Shown one piece after another: positions 24,772 to 33,157 of a DNA stretch of 47,167 nt. This stretch comes from CAZIVE01 sp964542435 (GTDB taxonomy: Bacteria > Bacteroidota > Bacteroidia > Bacteroidales > Tannerellaceae). The first letter of the stretch is position 1, and each line of letters starts with the position of its first letter. The stretch is from the NCBI GenBank assembly GCA_964542435.1, contig CAZIVE010000007.1, forward strand, positions 1-47,167, written 5' to 3'. Made by a program: the position numbers and the translations under genes. The notes beneath the pieces were generated by a model, which saw only the letters and a list, made by a program, of their open reading frames with translations, had not been told where the DNA came from and made no database searches.

Positions 24772-26043
24772 ATGTTGATTTTTTACATATTCATCTCCCT
24801 TCTATTCTCCGCCTTTTTTTCAGGTATGGAGATGGCTTTCATCTCTTCCAGCAAGATGGTTCACGAGGTGGAGAAGAAGGAGAACAATCTCACCAGCCGC
24901 ATCCTTGACATTTTCTACCGCAAGCCTGAAGAGTATATTTCCACCATGCTCGTCGGCAACAATATCGCATTGGTCGTTTATGGCCTTCTCATGGCTAAAC
25001 TTTTGGAACCTTTCATTCAAATATGGCTTCAATCATGGTTTCATATTGAAAGTGATGCCTTAGTTGTATTCATCCAGTCCATTCTTTCTACGCTATTAAT
25101 CTTATTTACAGGTGAGTTTATTCCCAAAACCATATTTAAGCTAAATCCGAACTTCTCACTGAGTATGTTCGCTGTTCCAATTTTCATCTTATACATTATA
25201 TTATATCCTGTATCCAAATTTTCCTCTTTCCTCTCTTTTATCCTTCTGAAACTTGGTGGCGTAAAGGATTTGAACAAAACGGCGGTTCGTCATTTGGGGA
25301 AAGTGGATCTTGACTATTTCATCAATCAGAGTGTTGAAGATTCGCCTTCGGATTCGGATATGGAGACAGAAGTGAAGATATTCAAGAATGCACTTGATTT
25401 CTCTAATGTCCGTCTTCGTGATTGTATGGTTCCGAGAACCGAAATCGTAGCCTGTGACAAAGAGACTACGCTCGAAGAACTCAAGTCGAAGTTCATCGAG
25501 ACAGGACTTTCCAAGATATTGGTTTATGGTGAGAATATCGACGATATAATAGGTTTCATTCATTCCTCGGAACTTTTCAGAAATCCCGACGATTGGACAA
25601 AACATATTCGAACCATTCCCATTGTTCCCGAGACAATGGCTGCCAACAAACTGATGAAGTTACTGATGCAGGAAAAGAAAAGTATGGCCGTTGTTGTGGA
25701 TGAGTTCGGAGGAACTTCAGGCATTGTCACGCTTGAAGATTTAGTAGAGGAGATTTTCGGAGAGATTGAAGATGAACATGATTTACATTCCGTAGTGGCA
25801 AAGAAACTTTCGGACGATGAATATATCTTTTCAGGCAGAGCAGAAATCGATTATCTCAATGAGACTTTCAATCTTGAATTGCCCGAGTCCGACGATTATG
25901 TGACAGTGGCAGGTCTTATTTTGAACTATTATCAGAAGTTCCCGAAGCTGAATGAATCGGTTGAGATTGATAATTATACATTCAAAATCGTCAAAGCAAC
26001 CGCTACAAAGATAGAATTGGTACGAATGAAAGTGGAGAATTAG
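24772..26043 (+). CDS. CNNM/CorC (hemolysin C) family membrane protein
   Basis: This protein of about 423 residues begins with a DUF21/CNNM domain of three to four helices (LIFYIFISLLFSAFFSGMEM; FTGEFIPKTIFKL). A CBS pair follows (DCMVPRTEIVACD; SKILVYGENIDDIIGFIH; MAVVVDEFGGTSGIVTLEDL), then a CorC_HlyC domain (~350-423). Relatives are implicated in Mg2+ or Co2+ efflux; the gliding-associated GldE is of this type. The ATG at 24772 gives a clean hydrophobic start; a GTG nine bases earlier (24763), 2 bp past the lptC stop, is the alternative. It is co-transcribed with lptC. Confidence 0.9.
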   Translation: MLIFYIFISLLFSAFFSGMEMAFISSSKMVHEVEKKENNLTSRILDIFYRKPEEYISTMLVGNNIALVVYGLLMAKLLEPFIQIWLQSWFHIESDALVVFIQSILSTLLILFTGEFIPKTIFKLNPNFSLSMFAVPIFILYIILYPVSKFSSFLSFILLKLGGVKDLNKTAVRHLGKVDLDYFINQSVEDSPSDSDMETEVKIFKNALDFSNVRLRDCMVPRTEIVACDKETTLEELKSKFIETGLSKILVYGENIDDIIGFIHSSELFRNPDDWTKHIRTIPIVPETMAANKLMKLLMQEKKSMAVVVDEFGGTSGIVTLEDLVEEIFGEIEDEHDLHSVVAKKLSDDEYIFSGRAEIDYLNETFNLELPESDDYVTVAGLILNYYQKFPKLNESVEIDNYTFKIVKATATKIELVRMKVEN

Positions 26044-26136
26044 AAAAAAAAGAGTGAAAAAGTTACATCTGTTATATTTTTCTTGTAACTTCGTGCCCTA
26101 AAAATGGAAATATATTAAAATATAATTATAAGATAA

Positions 26137-28272
26137 ATGGCTACACTGGAGAAAATCAGAAGCAAAGCAGCTATGCTTGTCATCGTGGTGGGTTTAGCAA
26201 TGTTCGCTTTTATTATCGGAGACTTTTTGAACTCTGGTTCTACATTCTTTCGAATGAACCAGCAGAGAATTGCTAAAGTGGACGGAAAAGTTATCAATAT
26301 CGACGAGTATCAGGAACGTGTCGATCAGATGACAGAAATGTACAAGAACCAGATGGGTTCTACAAGTCTGTCAGATGAATATATGGCACAGATCCGTCAG
26401 TCCGTATTCGATGCAATGGTTCAGGAAATCGTTTTGGGCGAAGCAACTCAGAAGTTAGGAATGGAAGTAAGTCCTGAAGAACTTTTTGATATGGTTCAAG
26501 GTCAGAACATTTCACCGTTGATTACTCAGATGTCTATGTTCATGAATCAACAAGGTCAGTTCGACAAGACGGCTTTGCTGAATTTCTTGAAAACAATTGA
26601 TACGGAAAACATTGCTAGCTATCCCGCAGACCAGCAGGAGCAGATCAAGAAAGCAAAGAGTTTTTGGATGTTCTGGGAAAAGAACATCAAACTGCAGCGT
26701 CTGGAACAGAAATATACCATTCTTCTGGGCAAAGCTGTCAGTGCCAACAAACTGGATGCAAAGGCTGCCTATGACGATGAGTCTGTCAATTCGGATTTGA
26801 CTTACGCTGTTGAACCTTATTCTGCTATTCCGGATGCTTCTGTCAAGGTAACGGCTTCTGAAATTGAGAAGAAATATAACGAACAGAAAGAGATGTACAA
26901 GACCAAAGAGACTAAGGTCTTGAATTATATCGTTGCTGACATCACTCCAAGTAAGGATGATTATGACAAAGCTCAGCAAACCATCACCAATCTGAAGGAT
27001 GAGTTGTCAAAGACGGATAAAGTCGGAGAACTCGTTACGGAGAATTCCGAGATTCCTTATGTTGATGCCTTCTTCTCAACAACGGCTTTGGATGAAGATA
27101 TGAAGACGTTCGTTGCAACAGCCAACAAGGGTGATATCTATGGCCCGGTCTTCAATGCCAATAAATACAGAATGTTTAAGCTCGTTGATAAGACATTGGC
27201 TCCTGATAGTGTCAAGATCAGTCATATCATGATCTCCGGTAAGACGGAAGATGTTGCAAGAGCTGAAGCTGACAGTTTGTTGAAGCTTCTGCAGGGTGGT
27301 GCCAATTTTGAAGAACTTGCTAAAGCCAATTCAGCAGATCAGTCTGCAAGCAATGGTGGAGAGTTGGGTTGGTTTACCGATGCTACGGCTTTGAGAGGCG
27401 TAAATGAAGAGTTCCGCGATGCAGCATTCTCAACACCTGTTGGTGGTTACAAGATTGTGAAATCATCTTACGGCATTCATATCATCAAGGTTGACGAACG
27501 TACAGCCAATGTAAACAAGTATAAGATTGCTGATGTTGATATGACTGTATCTCCAAGTTCTGCATCTTATAGTAAGATATATAACGACTTGAACCAGTTC
27601 GTTTCGAAGAATGAAACAATGGCTAACATGGAAAAGAAGGCTAAAACAGCCGGATATCAATATGTAAGCAATGCTTCTGTTACGCCGGATGATCAGACTT
27701 TAGGTTCCATCAAGAACTCACGTGCTGTGATTCGTTGGGCATTCCAGAATGCAAAGGGCAAGGACGTTTCTGAAATCCTTGAATGTGATGAGAAGTTCGT
27801 CGTAGCATCTGTTCAGAAGTCGTATCCCGAAGGTTATGCTCCTGTATCAGCTGTCGCTCCTCAGATCAAAGCGCGTCTGATTGCTGAAAAGAAGGGTGAG
27901 AAGATCATCGCTGACTTGAAGGCAAAGAACCTTACATCTCTTGATGCTTATGCTCAGGCAATGCACGCAACCGTTGACTCTGTGAAGTTTGTTAATTTTG
28001 CAACACCGCGTATTGCAGGTATCGGCGTTGAACCGAAACTTAATGCAGCAATCACGTTGGCATCGCTCAATTCTCTGAGTGCTCCGGTTGCTGGTAACAA
28101 CGGCGTGTTTGTGTTCCAGGTTTACAATCGTACAAAGGATGCAACTCCTTACGATGAGAAAGCCAGAGTGGATGCCATCAATACTAGCAACGCTTACCGC
28201 GTAAGCTACCAGGCAATCCAGGAACTGATCAACAAAGCAAAGATCAAGGATAATAGAATCCGTTTCTATTAA
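26137..28272 (+). CDS. SurA/PpiD-type periplasmic peptidyl-prolyl isomerase
   Basis: This 711-residue protein has one N-terminal membrane anchor (AAMLVIVVGLAMFAFIIGDF, ~11-30) and a long SurA_N-like chaperone region with the typical IDEYQERVDQMTEMY helix. One clear parvulin domain is present (~365-455: ISHIMISGK, GGANFEELAKANSAD, GGELGWFT, SYGIHIIKV). It has the architecture of PpiD/SurA folding helpers that escort outer-membrane proteins. It closes the coaX-to-PPIase block and ends in a strong terminator at 28291. Confidence 0.93.
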   Translation: MATLEKIRSKAAMLVIVVGLAMFAFIIGDFLNSGSTFFRMNQQRIAKVDGKVINIDEYQERVDQMTEMYKNQMGSTSLSDEYMAQIRQSVFDAMVQEIVLGEATQKLGMEVSPEELFDMVQGQNISPLITQMSMFMNQQGQFDKTALLNFLKTIDTENIASYPADQQEQIKKAKSFWMFWEKNIKLQRLEQKYTILLGKAVSANKLDAKAAYDDESVNSDLTYAVEPYSAIPDASVKVTASEIEKKYNEQKEMYKTKETKVLNYIVADITPSKDDYDKAQQTITNLKDELSKTDKVGELVTENSEIPYVDAFFSTTALDEDMKTFVATANKGDIYGPVFNANKYRMFKLVDKTLAPDSVKISHIMISGKTEDVARAEADSLLKLLQGGANFEELAKANSADQSASNGGELGWFTDATALRGVNEEFRDAAFSTPVGGYKIVKSSYGIHIIKVDERTANVNKYKIADVDMTVSPSSASYSKIYNDLNQFVSKNETMANMEKKAKTAGYQYVSNASVTPDDQTLGSIKNSRAVIRWAFQNAKGKDVSEILECDEKFVVASVQKSYPEGYAPVSAVAPQIKARLIAEKKGEKIIADLKAKNLTSLDAYAQAMHATVDSVKFVNFATPRIAGIGVEPKLNAAITLASLNSLSAPVAGNNGVFVFQVYNRTKDATPYDEKARVDAINTSNAYRVSYQAIQELINKAKIKDNRIRFY

Positions 28273-28290
28273 TCAGACTTTACTATATAG

Positions 28291-28325
28291 AAAAGCTGCC
28301 TGACGAAATTAGGCAGCTTTTTTTA
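28291..28325 (+). terminator. Intrinsic terminator after the PPIase gene
   Basis: AAAAGCTGCCT (28291-28301) pairs perfectly with AGGCAGCTTTT (28311-28321) over a 9-nt loop, with a run of Ts continuing. Confidence 0.88.
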
Positions 28326-28388
28326 TGCTTCAAGATGGATGTGCTTTTATACTTTGTAAGTCGCTTCAATACTCTTTGAAGTAAAATG

Positions 28389-28472
28389 TTTTAACCATGG
28401 TTGAATAATATTTTGACTACTGTCAAAGGCTTCGTCATCTATTGATTCAAAAAGTTTTGACCATGGTTAAAA
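28389..28472. repeat. Phased palindrome array, 22-bp spacing (copy B)
   Basis: TTTTAACCATGGTTGAA (core 28393-28402) and TTTTGACCATGGTTAAAA (core 28459-28468) have centres 66 bp apart. Between them, TTTGACTACTGTCAAA (28412-28427) is itself palindromic, with its centre (28419.5) exactly 22 bp from the first. The fourth 22-bp slot (28441.5) is degenerate. The layout matches array A at 1396-1479. Confidence 0.75.
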
Positions 28473-28675
28473 ATATTTCCCTTCGTACTCGCAGAAAACT
28501 GCATTCGTGGAGAAAAGAAATGTCATCGTGTATTTGTTGTTTAAAATAGAACTTAAGGAACATTGACGTTCATTCTAAGGATACGTTCTGAGAATATATA
28601 AAGTACAACGATGGATTTTGAATATAAAAAAACAAAAAGCTTTGTCACAAGTTTTTCTCTACGCGGGACATGTAT

Positions 28676-28683
28676 TATCTTTG
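28676..28683 (+). promoter_or_regulatory. -7 element giving a near-leaderless rlmN mRNA
   Basis: TATCTTTG ends 7 nt before the ATG at 28691, so transcription should begin within a few bases of the start codon. An in-frame upstream ATG at 28670 would place the promoter inside the gene and is therefore unlikely. Confidence 0.5.
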
Positions 28684-28690
28684 CTTCAAA

Positions 28691-29737
28691 ATGATTGATA
28701 CGAACCATAAGACAAAATTACTCGGTATGACGCTTGCTCAATTGAAGGCCGTAGCCGAGAGTGTGGGATTGCGAAGCTTTTCCGGAGGACAGATGGCGGA
28801 TTGGCTCTACAAGAAACGCGTTACGTCTATTGATCAGATGACCAATATTCCTGCTGCCAAGAGAGCTGCTCTCGATGAGTCTTTTGAAGTAGGTATCGAA
28901 CCGCCCATAGATTCTGTGAAGTCTGTCGATGGAACCATCAAATATCTTTTTGGTGCCGGCGAAGGGAAATCCATAGAATCGGTTTATATTCCGACGGAAA
29001 GTCGTGCTACGCTCTGCGTCTCTTCGCAAGTTGGTTGTAAGATGCATTGTCTGTTTTGCATGACAGGAAGGCAAGGTTTCAACGGCAACTTGACATCGGG
29101 CGATATAATCAATCAGATTCAGTCTATTCCCGAATCCGAACAGTTGACCAATGTCGTCTTTATGGGAATGGGTGAACCTTTGGACAACACCGATGAGCTG
29201 ATGAAAGCTCTGGAAATATTGACCTCTTCTTATGGATTTGGCTGGAGTCCGAAGCGAATTACAGTTTCTACCATCGGTGCGAAAGGCCTGAAACGTTTCC
29301 TCGATGAGAGTGAATGCCATTTGGCAATCAGCCTGCATTCCCCTTTCCATGAAGAACGATTAAGCCTGATGCCGGTTGAAGAGGCATTTCCGATTGAAGA
29401 TGTACTTTCAGTGATACGTCAGTACGATTTTTCACACCAACGTCGTGTTTCATTTGAATATATCATGTTCAGTGGCCTCAATGATTCATCCCGCCATGTA
29501 ACAGCTTTGGCACACTTGTTGCAAGGTATTCCATGCAGAGTCAATCTTATCCGGTTTCATGCGATACCTGATTCAGAACTGAAGAGTTGTGATCTGTTCA
29601 CCATGGAGCATTTCAGAGACTCTTTGAATGCGAAAGGAGTAGTGGCGACTATCAGAGCATCGCGAGGTGAGGATATCTTTGCAGCCTGCGGCATGCTTTC
29701 AACATTAAAGAATAATCAAAAATCCGATAAGTCATGA
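28691..29737 (+). CDS. rlmN: 23S rRNA (adenine2503-C2)/tRNA (A37) methyltransferase RlmN
   Basis: This radical-SAM methyltransferase of 348 residues has an N-terminal helical domain (KLLGMTLAQLKAVAESVGLR; FSGGQMADWLYKKR). The cluster motif CKMHCLFCMTG (CxxxCxxC) binds 4Fe-4S and SAM, and VVFMGMGEPLDN is the SAM-contact GGE-like strand. The C-terminal RASRGEDIFAACGML carries the methyl-carrying Cys. It overlaps the next gene by 4 bp (ATGA), so the two are translationally coupled. Confidence 0.96.
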   Translation: MIDTNHKTKLLGMTLAQLKAVAESVGLRSFSGGQMADWLYKKRVTSIDQMTNIPAAKRAALDESFEVGIEPPIDSVKSVDGTIKYLFGAGEGKSIESVYIPTESRATLCVSSQVGCKMHCLFCMTGRQGFNGNLTSGDIINQIQSIPESEQLTNVVFMGMGEPLDNTDELMKALEILTSSYGFGWSPKRITVSTIGAKGLKRFLDESECHLAISLHSPFHEERLSLMPVEEAFPIEDVLSVIRQYDFSHQRRVSFEYIMFSGLNDSSRHVTALAHLLQGIPCRVNLIRFHAIPDSELKSCDLFTMEHFRDSLNAKGVVATIRASRGEDIFAACGMLSTLKNNQKSDKS

Positions 29738-30762
29738 AAAGAAATTCCTTATTAATAAGCTTCTTGTCACTTCTTCTCTTTTTAGGAAGTTGCAATTCAG
29801 GTGCTGTCTTGACGCCTGCGACTGGCCTTGCATACGAAGTGGTTGTCGTTATGAGTCCGAAAGACTGGCAGAGTCCAGGTGGTCTTGCATTGAAATCGGA
29901 GCTTACATCTGCCATTCCAGGTCTTCCACAAGCTGAAGCTGCATTGAGAGTGACCTATTCTTCGCCAAATGACTTCAATGGTTTGCTTACGTATGTAAAA
30001 AATATTTTGATTGTGAAAATCAATCCATCGCTTTATACGAAGGTTTCTATTGGTTACGAACATGATGTCTATTCCAACGGACAGGTTATCGCTTATCTGA
30101 AGGCTCCGTCAGCAGACAAGATCAAGGAGTTTATTACAGAGCATCCCGGTGTGATAGTCAATTTCTTCGAGGGTGTGGAAAGAGATCGTTTCGTCCAGCA
30201 GCTCGACAAGAATTACAGTACGGTCGTCTATGATCATCTGATGAAAGATTTCGGCATCAAGCTGAGAGTCCCAGCAAACATGACCTATTATAAGGATACA
30301 ACCAATTTCTTCTGGGCATCCAATAATGCAAATACGGGTCGTACGGATATCGTGGTCTATTCATTCCCTTATACCGATCGAAACACCTTCACTGCTGACT
30401 ACCTTGTGGCTAAACGTGATTCCTTCATGAGACTCAATTTGCCGGGTGCATTTCCCGATTCTTATATGGAAACGGAGAAACGTTTTGGAGTAGAGTATAA
30501 GGCAATTTCCGTCAATGGACAGTATTGTGGCGAGCTTCGTGGTTTGTGGCGCGTCAAGAATGATATGATGGGAGGACCGTTTGTTCAGCATATTCGTTTG
30601 GATCAGGAACATAAGCGCGTCATCGTTGCAGAAGGTTTCGTATTCGCTCCTGAGACCCAGAAGAGAAATTTCATACGCAGAATTGAAGCAGCTCTTTATA
30701 CCTTGCGTATGCCGGGTGAAGTTGATATAGCTTCTTCATCCTCATTATCTAAAGAGAAATAA
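29734..30762 (+). CDS. DUF4837-like lipoprotein
   Basis: The protein of 342 residues has a lipobox signal peptide (LLLFLGSC, Cys ~20). The mature part starts NSGAVLTPATGLAYEVVVVM, and the repeated pattern of alternating strands with MSPKDWQSPGG and VNFFEGVERDRFVQQL recalls the Bacteroidota-only DUF4837 family. Its function is unknown. It lies between rlmN (4-bp overlap) and pdxA (11 bp), so it is part of a three-gene transcript, though no metabolic link is evident. The residue after the Cys is Asn, without an acidic export run, so a periplasm-facing location is likelier than the surface. Confidence 0.82.
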   Translation: MKRNSLLISFLSLLLFLGSCNSGAVLTPATGLAYEVVVVMSPKDWQSPGGLALKSELTSAIPGLPQAEAALRVTYSSPNDFNGLLTYVKNILIVKINPSLYTKVSIGYEHDVYSNGQVIAYLKAPSADKIKEFITEHPGVIVNFFEGVERDRFVQQLDKNYSTVVYDHLMKDFGIKLRVPANMTYYKDTTNFFWASNNANTGRTDIVVYSFPYTDRNTFTADYLVAKRDSFMRLNLPGAFPDSYMETEKRFGVEYKAISVNGQYCGELRGLWRVKNDMMGGPFVQHIRLDQEHKRVIVAEGFVFAPETQKRNFIRRIEAALYTLRMPGEVDIASSSSLSKEK

Positions 30763-30773
30763 TAATTATCGAG

Positions 30774-31886
30774 ATGGAAGATAAAATGATAAAGGTGGGC
30801 ATAACCCACGGAGATATAAATGGCATCGGATATGAGGTGATTTTGAAAACCGTATCCGATGTTAGAATGGAAGAACTTTGTACGCCGGTGATTTACGGTT
30901 CTTCAAAGATTGCTGCTTATCACCGGAAAGCACTCGATCTTCAGCCCATCAATCTAAATGTGATCTCTTCAGCTGAGGATGCTGTAGATGGAAGAATCAA
31001 CATCATCAATTGTGTGAGTGACGATACTAAGGTAGAACTGTCGCAATCGACGGAAGAGGCAGGGAAAGCTTCATTGGCTGCCCTTGAAGCCGCAGTTGCT
31101 GATCTGAAACGCGGTGCGATTGATGTGCTTGTCACAGCTCCGATCAATAAACATAACATTCAAAGTGATAGTTTCCATTTCCCTGGTCACACGGAATATC
31201 TTGAAAAATCGCTGGGTAATGGTAAGGGCAAAGCGTTGATGATTCTGATGAATGACAAGCTTCGCGTTGCACTTGTCACAGGACATGTGCCGATCTCAGA
31301 GGTGGCTTCTCAACTGACAGTGGACGGAATTATGAATAAATTGAGAACATTCAATCAGTCCTTGAAACAGGATTTCGGGATCATCAAACCTCGTATTGCC
31401 GTTCTTTCGCTCAATCCCCATGCGGGAGATGCCGGCGTGATCGGTAACGAAGAAGAGACCTTTATTAAACCTGGGATCGCAGAAGCGGAGAAAAGAGGAG
31501 TGATGGCGTTCGGTCCTTACCCTGCTGACGGATTCTTCGGATCACATACCTATGATAAGTTCGACGGCGTTTTGGCCATGTACCATGATCAGGGCTTGGC
31601 TCCATTCAAGACCATTGCCATGGAAGATGGTGTTAACTATACGGCAGGACTGCCCTTCGTTCGCACTTCTCCAGCTCATGGTACCGCTTATGACATTGCA
31701 GGAAAGAACTTGGCTTCGGAACAGTCATTCCGCGATGCCGTCTATGCTGCCATTGATATTTATCGTAACCGCAAGACCTATCAGGAGGCAAATGTCAATC
31801 CGCTCCGTAAACAATATTTTGATAAAGGAGGCGATAATGAACATTTAGATTTGTCCAAAAGCGAGGATGAATTGGACGATTTGTAG
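30774..31886 (+). CDS. pdxA: 4-hydroxythreonine-4-phosphate dehydrogenase
   Basis: This 370-residue enzyme of pyridoxal-phosphate synthesis oxidises 4-phosphohydroxy-L-threonine using NAD. Motifs seen: VGITHGDINGIGYEVILK (family GDPxGIGPE, here with Asn and Tyr changes), VTAPINKHN, FPGHTEYLE with the metal-binding His, LNPHAGDAGVIGNEE, YHDQGLAPFK and TSPAHGTAYDIAGKNLA. Fold and length are normal. A second in-frame ATG at 30786 (MIKVGITHGD) would remove four residues and is also acceptable. It ends the rlmN operon; the next gene has its own promoter. Confidence 0.95.
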   Translation: MEDKMIKVGITHGDINGIGYEVILKTVSDVRMEELCTPVIYGSSKIAAYHRKALDLQPINLNVISSAEDAVDGRINIINCVSDDTKVELSQSTEEAGKASLAALEAAVADLKRGAIDVLVTAPINKHNIQSDSFHFPGHTEYLEKSLGNGKGKALMILMNDKLRVALVTGHVPISEVASQLTVDGIMNKLRTFNQSLKQDFGIIKPRIAVLSLNPHAGDAGVIGNEEETFIKPGIAEAEKRGVMAFGPYPADGFFGSHTYDKFDGVLAMYHDQGLAPFKTIAMEDGVNYTAGLPFVRTSPAHGTAYDIAGKNLASEQSFRDAVYAAIDIYRNRKTYQEANVNPLRKQYFDKGGDNEHLDLSKSEDELDDL

Positions 31887-31926
31887 AATCTTATCAGCTG
31901 CGTTTTTCTTTTAACGAAAGTTTGAT

Positions 31927-31934
31927 TAAGTTTG
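31927..31934 (+). promoter_or_regulatory. Putative -7 element of the lipid cassette
   Basis: TAAGTTTG matches TAnnTTTG, 17 nt before the ATG at 31952. It excludes the longer frame starting at 31922, which would begin upstream of the box. A T-rich stretch (31903-31909) stands where a -33 box should be. Confidence 0.5.
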
Positions 31935-31951
31935 CACAAAAATTTATTGGC

Positions 31952-32425
31952 ATGTTTAAAGATAAGACTATAGTTTATACATCCGGCACATTTGATATGT
32001 TTCATTACAATCATCTGCGCATGATCAATTATGCACGTAGTCTGGGCGACATCCTCATTGTAGGTGTAAGTACAGACGAACTGGTTGAATCTTATAAACC
32101 CAAGCCAATCATTCCTTTCAGCGAACGACTCGCCATTATAGAAGCCTTGAAGACTCCTGACATTGTCATCCCTCAGCACACTCTGGACCATACGGAGATT
32201 GTGAAGAAGCTCAATATCGATGCTTTTGTGGTTGGAGACGATTGGTATGGTAAATATGATTATCTGAAAGATTTGGGTGTGACCGTCTTTTACTTCCCTT
32301 ATGGAACGGGCGTCTCATCCACTAATCTTAAGAAAACTATTCACGATACGTACGAAGCCAATCTGAAATCTCAACGTCAGGCTAAACCAGCTAATATAAA
32401 AGGGCTTAACGAAACAGAGCAATGA
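31952..32425 (+). CDS. Cytidylyltransferase-like nucleotidyltransferase (TagD/glycerol-3-phosphate type)
   Basis: This 157-residue protein of the HxGH nucleotidyltransferase superfamily would join a phospho-alcohol to CTP, releasing pyrophosphate. It starts IVYTSGTFDMFHYNH, where the usual HxGH motif reads H18-Y-N-H21 (Gly to Asn). The C-terminal ISTT-like motif is GTGVSSTNLK. TagD and glycerol-3-phosphate cytidylyltransferases are the closest pattern. The Asn suggests a side branch and the substrate is open. It is the first gene of the 31.9-34.9 kb cassette and overlaps the SDR gene by 4 bp. Confidence 0.85.
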   Translation: MFKDKTIVYTSGTFDMFHYNHLRMINYARSLGDILIVGVSTDELVESYKPKPIIPFSERLAIIEALKTPDIVIPQHTLDHTEIVKKLNIDAFVVGDDWYGKYDYLKDLGVTVFYFPYGTGVSSTNLKKTIHDTYEANLKSQRQAKPANIKGLNETEQ

Positions 32426-33150
32426 AAAAGTTTGCACTGATAACAGGCGGAACCAAAGGTATTGGAAAAGCGGTTGCTACTTGTCTTGCAGACTCTGGAT
32501 TTAATCTGATCTTGACTTATGCTTCTGATGATAAGAATGCTACTGCTGTAGCATCCGAACTTTCTCAAAGCCATTCTGTAGAGGCTTATGCGTTGAAAGC
32601 GGATATCTCTCAATCGGAATCCATTCAAGCGATCTATGATTTCTTGATGGAGAAATCGTTGCATTTGGATGCGTTGGTCTTGAATGCCGGACTTACCTGT
32701 CGTGATTCTTTTGAAAATCTGAAGCTTGAAGATTGGGAGAGAGTATTCTTCGCTAACGTCCATTTCCCTGTTTTCCTAATTCAAAAGATTGTCACACTTA
32801 TTAATCCCGGTGGATGTATCGTCTTCACAGGATCGCTTATGGCTGTTCATCCGCACTCCGTCTCTCTGGCTTATGGCGTGACCAAGAGTGCAGTTCATGC
32901 TTTGGTGAAGAATCTTGTGAAATTCCTCGTCCCATACAAAGTGCGCGTCAACGGAGTCGCTCCAGGTTTCGTGGATACGGAATGGCAGAAGACAAAGCCA
33001 GCAGAGATCAGACACAACATAGAGAATAAGACATCTTTGGGACGCTTCTGCAAACCAGAAGAGATAGCTGAAGTCTATAAGATGCTGATAGCAAATGATT
33101 ATTTCAATGGAGATGTGATTGTCGTGGACGGCGGTTACTCTTATAAATAA
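32422..33150 (+). CDS. Short-chain dehydrogenase/reductase, FabG-like
   Basis: This 242-residue NAD(P)-dependent oxidoreductase has the Rossmann motif TGGTKGIG (8-15), the NAG motif (88-90) and a complete catalytic set Ser138, Tyr151 and Lys155 (YGVTK). The C-terminus (NDYFNGDVIVVDGGYSYK) is typical of classical SDRs. It resembles 3-oxoacyl-ACP reductase. However, it lies between a cytidylyltransferase (4-bp overlap) and a CDP-alcohol phosphotransferase (7 bp), so it more likely acts on the alcohol precursor or on a lipid intermediate. Confidence 0.92.
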   Translation: MKKFALITGGTKGIGKAVATCLADSGFNLILTYASDDKNATAVASELSQSHSVEAYALKADISQSESIQAIYDFLMEKSLHLDALVLNAGLTCRDSFENLKLEDWERVFFANVHFPVFLIQKIVTLINPGGCIVFTGSLMAVHPHSVSLAYGVTKSAVHALVKNLVKFLVPYKVRVNGVAPGFVDTEWQKTKPAEIRHNIENKTSLGRFCKPEEIAEVYKMLIANDYFNGDVIVVDGGYSYK

Positions 33151-33157
33151 TATTCAA

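Larger units (their letters stand above)
28326..28690. other. Intergenic region carrying palindrome array B
   Basis: This 365-bp gap holds the 22-bp-phased palindromes (28389-28472) and the rlmN -7 box (28676-28683). No coding sequence is seen, and 28473-28675 is featureless A+T-rich DNA. Confidence 0.7.
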
